6,146 bases of DNA from an uncultured Mollicutes bacterium (lineage in GTDB: Bacteria > Bacillota_I > Bacilli_A > RF39 > UBA660): assembly GCA_900557675.1 (NCBI GenBank), contig USTO01000039.1:1-6146 (forward strand). Reading direction: 5' to 3'. Of the stretch, positions 1 to 4,868 are shown piece after piece; the stretch's first letter is position 1; each line of letters starts with the position of its first letter. The translations under genes were made by a program, and so were the position numbers. The notes below the pieces were generated by a model, which saw only the letters and a program-made list of their open reading frames with translations, had not been told where the DNA came from and ran no database searches.

Positions 1-152
1 GGAGTTAATTTATATTTAGTTTTCATATCAGTAATAAAATCTTTGTAAGAAGTACTATGACGATTTAGATATTTATACCAATATGAATGTTCTCTTAAGA
101 ATGTATGGGCTAGTTCATCTTGACTTAGTCTATATTGAACATCTAATTGCAT
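1..152 (-). CDS. Small protein resembling the YlbE family (N-terminal 50 residues; 3' end outside window)
   Basis: Reading the minus strand from the ATG at 152 gives an open frame to the window edge, beginning MQLDVQYRLSQDEL. Residues 19-31 read FLREHSYWYKYLN, followed by Arg and, after a short gap, KDF. This resembles the pattern I recall for the short Bacillus YlbE-like family (an R-x-x-x-YWYR-x-L-x-R core followed by an acidic/aromatic stretch), a family of unknown function usually about 80 residues long. The start is supported by a GAGGA site five bases upstream, inside the last codons of the preceding AAA+ gene, and only one base separates that gene's TAA from this ATG. The two are therefore almost certainly co-transcribed and probably translationally coupled. 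No signal peptide or membrane segment is seen in the visible part. The gene call is solid; the family call rests on memory of a motif and could be wrong. Confidence 0.7.
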   Translation of the reverse strand, partial: MQLDVQYRLSQDELAHTFLREHSYWYKYLNRHSTSYKDFITDMKTKYKLT

Positions 153-153
153 A

Positions 154-1956
154 TTAATCCTCGAATTTTCGATATATAGCACGTGGTTTATATGTATCTA
201 CTTTGTTTGATGATTTACTAGCAAAGAGATCACTGAAGAGTCCTACTGCTTTACTTAGTGAGTTTACTCCATCTTGAAGTTTATCGACGTCAATGTTTTT
301 AGCTAGATTAATAACATCATTTAAAGTTATAATCTTTTGCTTACAAAATTGAATAAATTCTCTTGTAACATCTTCTCCAACTAAACCTCTAAGCATTTCT
401 GGACTACCAGTTGCATATAACATTTTAGATGCCATTTCCCATTTTCTCGGATCAGCATTAGGTTTTACTCCGTCATATTTTGTTCTTAATGACTCATCTT
501 TTTTATAAGCAATAAACCCATAAATAGCCGGATGAATATTATTATCACTAGCCCATTTTAACCAAGATCGTACTGACGTTTTAATATACACGTGAACAAA
601 TCTATTAAATAAAGGTTCAGGCATTTGATGAGCAGCAATAGAATCTTCCATATCATTTCCCGCTGCTACTATTCGGGCATTTTCAGGAAGTTGCCATATT
701 CCATTTAACTTTTTATCTAAAACTAAATTATACGCATAAGACTGCACGCTAGGAAACGCATTAGTAAGCTCGTCCAAAAATACTATATGTATTCTTTCCG
801 GTTCCTTTTCACATTTTTCTTCTAATCTTTCTAACCAATAAGGTTTTATAACATCAGCCTTACCTGTATTAGCATTATATACCGATTTACCAACAAACAT
901 ATCCAAAGTAGTACTACCAAGATATATAATTTCACAATCCGGATCTATGGCCTTGACCCTTGAACTCTTACCCTCAGAAGATTGTCCGTGTAAAAATACT
1001 GATAATCCACTATCAAGAGACCCCTTAATTATATCCTCTTCACTTACTTTATTAAAGCTCAATCCATAAGGATTAATTTCTTTTTTTTCCGTACTTTCTT
1101 CTGTATTAGTATTTAACTTTTCCTGAGATTGTAACATTTCCCTAATAAAAGTATCATTCAAAAACTTATATACACTAGTATTTTTAAAATTTGTAGATCC
1201 ATCATCTGGTAAAAAGCCCATTCCTGCTGTAAGAACTGTTTCACTAATTAATTTCCTATTTTCATCATCTACTATCCAGTTAATTGGACTAACTTCTAAC
1301 CAATAAGAATTACCATCAGACACAGTTTCTCCTGTGGATAAATTTTTATCCAAAGCATCCCTAGAAATTTTTTCTAATCTTACGTATCTCTTACCATTAT
1401 AATTATACTCATTACATTTCTCAATTAATGTAGGTAAATATAGCTCATCAATTGTAGTATATATATTTCCTGTTGTTTTCAAAATTCCATTTTCAAATAA
1501 AATTTCAAGTTCTTTATTCAAAATAGGACTAACAGCCTTTTGAGGATACATACCATATTCAAGAATAATCCTATTTGTATCAGATTGTATACGTATGTTT
1601 TGATTCATTCTATTTCTAATCCTATTATATTCTTCTTCACTTGCAAAAGATAAAATAGGCCTAATACCATCAAAAAAATTTTCATCTGCAGCCGAAATAA
1701 GGTTAATATGACCTAATTCATCAATAACAAAAAGTTGTTGCTCACCATAAATAACCCCTATTTCAATAGAAAGTGTCCCCCAACAACAATTACCACTTAA
1801 AGTATCAAAACTTATACCCTTAAGTCTTGCTAAATCACTAGCCTTGCATTCCAAACGATCGCTGTCATAACCAAATTTCCTTATAGCACCTTTCATTAAA
1901 GCACCTTTCAGTACTTCCTCTTTTGTAAGAATAGTAACTTCAATTTTTTCTTTCAT
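154..1956 (-). CDS. MoxR-type AAA+ ATPase with an N-terminal DUF6273-like domain
   Basis: A 600-residue protein counted from the ATG at 1956. The C-terminal half is an AAA+ module: Walker A GQSSEGKSS (324-332), Walker B IVFLDELTNA (391-400, with adjacent Asp-Glu), sensor 1 Asn in VAAGND (430-435), a putative arginine finger in PEPLFNRF (446-453), and a sensor-2-like DPRKWE (502-507). MoxR ATPases act as chaperones that remodel or insert cofactors into partner proteins, often VWA proteins. The N-terminal half is not typical: GMYPQ (135-139), YNGKRYVRL (186-194), YWLEVSPINWIV (218-229), LISETVL (236-242) and YKFLNDTF (263-270) follow the order I recall for DUF6273. A charged linker (about 277-297) joins the halves. 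No signal peptide or membrane helix is seen, so it is probably cytoplasmic. An upstream GTG at 1965 is in frame but less likely. It is co-transcribed with the small gene downstream. The ATPase call is strong; the N-terminal family is tentative and the substrate unknown. Confidence 0.88.
   Translation of the reverse strand: MKEKIEVTILTKEEVLKGALMKGAIRKFGYDSDRLECKASDLARLKGISFDTLSGNCCWGTLSIEIGVIYGEQQLFVIDELGHINLISAADENFFDGIRPILSFASEEEYNRIRNRMNQNIRIQSDTNRIILEYGMYPQKAVSPILNKELEILFENGILKTTGNIYTTIDELYLPTLIEKCNEYNYNGKRYVRLEKISRDALDKNLSTGETVSDGNSYWLEVSPINWIVDDENRKLISETVLTAGMGFLPDDGSTNFKNTSVYKFLNDTFIREMLQSQEKLNTNTEESTEKKEINPYGLSFNKVSEEDIIKGSLDSGLSVFLHGQSSEGKSSRVKAIDPDCEIIYLGSTTLDMFVGKSVYNANTGKADVIKPYWLERLEEKCEKEPERIHIVFLDELTNAFPSVQSYAYNLVLDKKLNGIWQLPENARIVAAGNDMEDSIAAHQMPEPLFNRFVHVYIKTSVRSWLKWASDNNIHPAIYGFIAYKKDESLRTKYDGVKPNADPRKWEMASKMLYATGSPEMLRGLVGEDVTREFIQFCKQKIITLNDVINLAKNIDVDKLQDGVNSLSKAVGLFSDLFASKSSNKVDTYKPRAIYRKFED
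158..162 (-). promoter_or_regulatory. Ribosome binding site of the YlbE-like gene, inside the upstream coding end
   Basis: On the minus strand GAGGA (162-158) is followed by the five-base spacer TTAAT and ATG at 152. The site is formed by the Glu-Asp codons that end the AAA+ ATPase, and the spacer contains that gene's TAA stop. This fits re-initiation by terminating ribosomes. Confidence 0.65.
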
Positions 1957-1964
1957 TCCTTTCA

Positions 1965-1970
1965 CCCCTT
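1965..1970 (-). promoter_or_regulatory. Ribosome binding site deciding the ATPase start
   Basis: Minus-strand AAGGGG (1970-1965), continuing as GTGA, lies eight bases before the ATG at 1956, the usual distance. The in-frame GTG at 1965-1963 overlaps this site and so has no usable Shine-Dalgarno of its own. The ATG is therefore the better start, giving 600 rather than 603 residues. Confidence 0.7.
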
Positions 1971-1976
1971 AGTCAC

Positions 1977-2005
1977 ATTATACTACTTTCCATCTTTTTT
2001 GTCAA
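1977..2005 (-). promoter_or_regulatory. Consensus sigma-A promoter of the AAA+ ATPase operon
   Basis: On the minus strand a perfect TTGACA (2005-2000) is followed by a 17-base spacer and a perfect TATAAT (1982-1977). Transcription should begin near 1970, leaving a leader of only about 14 bases with the ribosome binding site at its very 5' end. A full match to both hexamers at ideal spacing suggests strong, largely constitutive expression unless a repressor acts. No clear operator palindrome is visible. Confidence 0.85.
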
Positions 2006-2064
2006 ACATTAGTTGTATTTTTAAAATATTTGTTGTAAATATGTTCGTAGTTATGATATTTTCC

Positions 2065-2093
2065 TTGACTTTCCCCCACATATTTGTTACCAT
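2065..2093 (+). promoter_or_regulatory. Probable extended -10 promoter of the 297-aa gene
   Basis: TTGACT (2065-2070), a 17-base spacer, then TACCAT (2088-2093) preceded by TG at 2085-2086, an extended -10 arrangement. The -10 hexamer matches consensus at four of six positions, compensated by the TG. The start point would be near 2100, with AAAGGA (2105-2110) seven bases before the ATG at 2118. It diverges from the ATPase promoter; the two -35 boxes are 59 bases apart, so one bound regulator could affect both. Confidence 0.55.
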
Positions 2094-2117
2094 ATAAAAC
2101 TAAGAAAGGACGATATT

Positions 2118-3011
2118 ATGAAAAGAAAAGCATATTACATATTAAATATAACTGAACAAATCGTAACCATATACGATAACCTCTTTACAGAAGGACTTAG
2201 TGAAAAAGAATACAATAAATGGAAAGAAAGATATAACCTAATAACCGAAATAGAAGAAAGTTTCTATAACTCCCTCTCCAAAGAAGAAGCCTCTGAACTA
2301 TACGAACTAATAAATAACACTATTGTAAAAGATATGCCCTTTGAAATGTTTAAAAAATACATAAATATGAAAGAAAGAATAAAACTAAAACTAAGAAGAA
2401 TGATAGGAACCAAACAAGTACTAAATGATGATGAACAAGATCTAGTAAGTATCCTTCCTAACATTCCCATCCCTAAATTAATAACTCTCCTTGAAGCCCT
2501 TGAAACAGATAAAAACCTAATTATGTTAGAAAAACTAGAAAAAGAAAATCCCAATTCCAAAAGCAGATTTGCCCTTTTCATCCCCTCCCTTGAAAAAGAA
2601 CTACTAAAAAGCAATAATCACTTTACCCCTAACCCTTACCTAACAGCAAAGTTTACATCCGAACTCCTTAACATAACCGAAAAAGACTACAATAGCATTA
2701 AAAACTACTATTACCTATCAGAAATAGAAAAAGTATTAATAGATATAACTTACCTAAACAAAACAACCACCGATACAACCATAAAAAATAACCTTATGAA
2801 AGTATATCTAGAAGATATAAAAACTTCCTATACCCTATTAGGGAGCCAAGAAAACTCCTATATAGATATAGAAAAAGACATCTTAGACAAAAATAACAAT
2901 CTCCAAAGAATAACATCTCCATCAATTATCTCCCAAATAAAAAGAACCCTAATATTAGCAAAAGAAGAAAGAAAAAAACGCTTTAACGTCTCTCTTATCC
3001 CTAAACGTTAG
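2118..3011 (+). CDS. Unrecognised 297-aa charged helical protein
   Basis: I do not recognise a family. The product is rich in Lys, Glu, Asn, Ile and Leu, has no signal peptide and no membrane segment, and looks almost entirely alpha-helical. Residues 26-62 contain repeated Glu/Lys heptad-like stretches, KERIKLKLRRM (85-95) is strongly basic, and PNIPIPKLITLLEAL (114-128) looks like a short proline-bounded helix. The C-terminus is basic (KEERKKRF, 282-289). Cysteine and tryptophan are nearly absent (one Trp, no Cys), and no catalytic motif stands out; a structural, adaptor or regulatory role is possible but unproven. The ATG start is supported by AAAGGA seven bases upstream and by a promoter just before it. 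The gene is monocistronic: its last 11 bases overlap the end of murE on the other strand, and a terminator lies in the overlap. Confidence 0.8.
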   Translation: MKRKAYYILNITEQIVTIYDNLFTEGLSEKEYNKWKERYNLITEIEESFYNSLSKEEASELYELINNTIVKDMPFEMFKKYINMKERIKLKLRRMIGTKQVLNDDEQDLVSILPNIPIPKLITLLEALETDKNLIMLEKLEKENPNSKSRFALFIPSLEKELLKSNNHFTPNPYLTAKFTSELLNITEKDYNSIKNYYYLSEIEKVLIDITYLNKTTTDTTIKNNLMKVYLEDIKTSYTLLGSQENSYIDIEKDILDKNNNLQRITSPSIISQIKRTLILAKEERKKRFNVSLIPKR

Positions 3012-3030
3012 AGCCCTTTTCTTTCTTTTT
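2971..3030. terminator. Bidirectional rho-independent terminator inside overlapping coding ends
   Basis: Arm GCTTTAACGT (2980-2989), a 15-base loop, and arm ACGTTAGAGC (3005-3014) form a ten-pair stem on the plus strand with one T-G wobble. It is followed by a pyrimidine tract with T runs (3017-3030) that ends the 297-aa transcript. Read on the minus strand, the same stem has one C-A mismatch and is followed by G and then seven T (2978-2972), a good terminator for murE. Both stop codons (3009-3011 plus; 3003-3001 minus) lie within the hairpin. Confidence 0.75.
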
Positions 3031-4371
3031 AATATACTCCTCGGCACATTCCTTATCATCAAAATAATATGTATCACCCATAACAATCTGATAATCCTCG
3101 TGACCCTTTCCCAAAATAAGCAAAATATCCCCCTTATGAAGCCTATCAATCCCCGCCTCAATCGCCTCTTTCCTATCATAAATAACCACAAAATTATCCC
3201 TACTAACACCCGCTAAAATATCCTCCATAATCACATTTTCATCTTCACCCCGTGGATTATCGTTCGTAAAAATCACAAAATCACCATACTCGGTCGCACT
3301 ATGCCCCATAATCGGCCTCTTCTTCCTGTCCCTGTTGCCTCCACAACCAATAACCACCACAATCTCACCCGCACACATCTTCCGAAAGCCCGCAATCACA
3401 TTGTTAACCGCATCCGGTGTATGAGCATAATCCACTACAATAAGTGCCCCCTTATACCCAATCATATCACACCTGCCCTTCGGGGCCTGTAACCTATTAC
3501 TAACCTCTGTAACCCTATCAAGGCTAACACCAAAACAATCCATCACCGCTACCGCCATTAAATAATTATAAACATTATATAAATTAATCAAATTAATATG
3601 AACCCTATACTCCCTATCACCAGTACCAAAAACAATATCCGTACCATTAAACCCATTCTTATAACTAATAATCCTATAATCCCCCTTCTTACCAACCAAC
3701 TTATAATCATTTCTCATAAAATACTTACCATAATAACTATCCCCATTAACAATAATTATCCCATTATCCTTAAAATAATTAAAAATTTTAAGTTTAGACT
3801 GCAAATAATTACCCATTGACTTATGATGATCCAAATGATCCTCCGTTAAATTAGTAAAAACAAGAACATCATATTTAAGACCCTCTACCCTTCTATAATC
3901 AAGGGCGTGGGAACTAACTTCCATAACCACATATTCCATACCATTATCATAAGCATCCATTAAAAGATTATAAATCTCTAAAATATCCGGCGTCGTATTA
4001 GAAAGATTCTTTATCTTCTTACCCCTATAATACCCAATCGTACCAATGTAGGCACATTTAATATCCAAAAGCCACATTAAACTATAAATAAGAAAACAAA
4101 TAGTCGTCTTCCCATTCGTACCCGTCACACCAATAAGTTTAAGCTTACTTACCCTATCAGAGCATTCCTTTTCCAAGAAATCACACAAAAACTGATACGT
4201 ATCACTAACAATAATTTCATTTTTGAGACCCTGCGATTTTTCCAAAACTACATAACTAGCACCCCGATTTATAGCATCCTCAGCATAACTATGCCCATCT
4301 ACTCTATGCCCCCGTAGGGCCACAAACCAATCCCCCCTATTAACCATTCTACTATCACTCTTAATAAACAT
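3001..4371 (-). CDS. murE: UDP-N-acetylmuramoyl-L-alanyl-D-glutamate ligase (MurE), meso-diaminopimelate type
   Basis: Cytoplasmic Mur ligase that uses ATP to add the third amino acid of the peptidoglycan stem to UDP-MurNAc-L-Ala-D-Glu. Seen in order: the N-terminal UDP-binding signature DSR (6-8) and VDGHSYAEDAI (24-34); P-loop GVTGTNGKTT (81-90); TTPD (126-129); EVSSHAL (151-157); HLDHH (179-183); SKLKIF (192-197), whose first Lys aligns with the carbamylated lysine; APKGRCD (296-302), the hinge to the third domain; DYAHTPD (314-320); GCGGNRDRKKRP (342-353); DNPRGED (371-377); and GKGHE (421-425). DNPR is the known signature for meso-diaminopimelate, unlike the DNPA/DDPA-type motifs of lysine enzymes. 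At 456 residues it is slightly shorter than usual (about 480-500), mostly at the N-terminus, but the codon just before the ATG is TGA, so the frame cannot extend. GAGGTG lies six bases upstream. It ends in the shared terminator and overlaps the 297-aa gene. Confidence 0.96.
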   Translation of the reverse strand: MFIKSDSRMVNRGDWFVALRGHRVDGHSYAEDAINRGASYVVLEKSQGLKNEIIVSDTYQFLCDFLEKECSDRVSKLKLIGVTGTNGKTTICFLIYSLMWLLDIKCAYIGTIGYYRGKKIKNLSNTTPDILEIYNLLMDAYDNGMEYVVMEVSSHALDYRRVEGLKYDVLVFTNLTEDHLDHHKSMGNYLQSKLKIFNYFKDNGIIIVNGDSYYGKYFMRNDYKLVGKKGDYRIISYKNGFNGTDIVFGTGDREYRVHINLINLYNVYNYLMAVAVMDCFGVSLDRVTEVSNRLQAPKGRCDMIGYKGALIVVDYAHTPDAVNNVIAGFRKMCAGEIVVVIGCGGNRDRKKRPIMGHSATEYGDFVIFTNDNPRGEDENVIMEDILAGVSRDNFVVIYDRKEAIEAGIDRLHKGDILLILGKGHEDYQIVMGDTYYFDDKECAEEYIKKKEKGSNV

Positions 4372-4377
4372 TCACTT

Positions 4378-4383
4378 CACCTC
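4378..4383 (-). promoter_or_regulatory. Ribosome binding site of murE
   Basis: Minus-strand GAGGTG (4383-4378) with a six-base spacer AAGTGA before the ATG at 4371. The last three spacer bases are an in-frame TGA, which fixes the start. A weak -10-like TATTAT (4395-4390) sits just upstream, but the position for its -35 falls in the terminator stem and matches poorly, so I do not call a promoter. Confidence 0.75.
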
Positions 4384-4400
4384 TAATCTATAATATGCCT

Positions 4401-4429
4401 AAAAAAAAAGCACGCTACACCTTTAGCGT
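4401..4429 (-). terminator. Rho-independent terminator after the 108-aa gene, just upstream of murE
   Basis: On the minus strand ACGCTA (4429-4424), a six-base loop and TAGCGT (4417-4412) form a perfect six-pair stem, followed by GC and nine T (4409-4401). It begins three bases after the stop of the 108-aa gene and ends 29 bases before the murE ATG. It should end or attenuate transcription entering murE. The stem is short, so some read-through is plausible. Confidence 0.75.
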
Positions 4430-4431
4430 CC

Positions 4432-4758
4432 CTATCTATAAATATCCCTAATATCACTAATCCTAATCTTTTCATTATCAAACGTAAGAAGATTCCCCCC
4501 ACTTTTACCAATAATCCTCTTCTTAAATGTACCCTTATCCGTAACAATCGTAACATCAGCCTTATAAATATAATCACTACTATTAAAAATATCATTAATC
4601 TTTCTCTTAATATCAAACTCATTAAATAACTTCTTCTCTCTATCTATCCCAATTTCTCTATCACTACTATCCCTATTCAAAGTAGAAAAAACCCTCTCAT
4701 TATTATCCGTATCACTCTTAATATTACCCCTATACATTTCCGGAAGTTTTTCGTTCAT
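4432..4758 (-). CDS. Unrecognised 108-aa protein with a possible C-terminal small beta-barrel
   Basis: I cannot assign a family. Residues 1-40 are polar and rich in Asp, Asn, Arg and Ser, probably disordered. Residues 41-59 (beginning KKLFNEFDIKRKIND) look helical. Residues 66-108 alternate hydrophobic and polar residues as in short beta strands: KADVTIVTD, a turn, FKKRIIGK, Gly-Gly, NLLTFDN, then IRISDIRDIY at the C-terminus. That pattern resembles an Sm-like or SH3-like barrel, an inference from strand pattern only. There is no signal peptide, membrane helix or cysteine. The start has a strong AGGAG (4771-4767) eight bases upstream and a promoter just before it; a terminator follows the stop. 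It is thus a single-gene unit, divergent from the SEDS gene and upstream of murE. Overlapping minus-strand frames here lack such signals, which supports this frame as the real gene. Confidence 0.75.
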   Translation of the reverse strand: MNEKLPEMYRGNIKSDTDNNERVFSTLNRDSSDREIGIDREKKLFNEFDIKRKINDIFNSSDYIYKADVTIVTDKGTFKKRIIGKSGGNLLTFDNEKIRISDIRDIYR

Positions 4759-4776
4759 TTCACCATCTCCTATTAC

Positions 4777-4805
4777 ATTATATATAACAAATATTAAAAT
4801 ATTAA
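4777..4805 (-). promoter_or_regulatory. Probable sigma-A promoter of the 108-aa gene
   Basis: Minus-strand TTAATA (4805-4800, four of six matches to the -35 consensus), a 17-base spacer, and a perfect TATAAT (4782-4777). Transcription would start near 4770, at the edge of the AGGAG ribosome binding site, giving a leader of roughly 12 bases. The region is so AT-rich that the -35 assignment is uncertain; the -10 is more reliable. Confidence 0.55.
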
Positions 4806-4834
4806 CAAAATATATATATTATTCTTAAAAATTG

Positions 4835-4843
4835 TGATAAAAT
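4835..4843 (+). promoter_or_regulatory. Probable extended -10 element of the SEDS gene
   Basis: TGA followed by TAAAAT (4838-4843), an extended -10 with five of six matches to TATAAT. No recognisable -35 is found 16-18 bases upstream, as is common for extended -10 promoters. The predicted start near 4850 leaves a leader of about 19 bases containing AAAGGAG (4856-4862), six bases before the ATG at 4869. Confidence 0.5.
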
Positions 4844-4868
4844 ATAAATAAATGGAAAGGAGTTAATA

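Noticed and set aside
154..1956. The MoxR operon as an anti-phage defence system
   Set aside because: MoxR-type ATPases occur in some defence loci, but no nuclease, methylase, VWA protein or other effector is visible here, and the neighbours are housekeeping wall genes.
1957..1965. GTG at 1965 as the start of the AAA+ ATPase
   Set aside because: It overlaps the AAGGGG ribosome binding site, has no separate Shine-Dalgarno, and lies only about five bases after the predicted transcription start. The ATG at 1956 is eight bases from that site.
2264..2614. 116-residue minus-strand open frame inside the 297-aa gene, with a hydrophobic stretch
   Set aside because: The Ser/Phe/Ile-rich composition is what antisense of a Lys/Glu-rich gene produces. 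No promoter or ribosome binding site supports it.
3301..3819. Plus-strand open frames inside murE
   Set aside because: They are rich in Pro, Thr, Asn, His and Ile, as expected from the antisense of murE in a G-poor strand, and lack start signals.
4383..4622. 79-residue minus-strand open frame overlapping the 108-aa gene
   Set aside because: It is in another frame of the same strand, starts inside the 108-aa gene without a ribosome binding site, and runs through the terminator at 4401-4429. Its hydrophobic, Arg/Ile-rich product looks like an out-of-frame reading.
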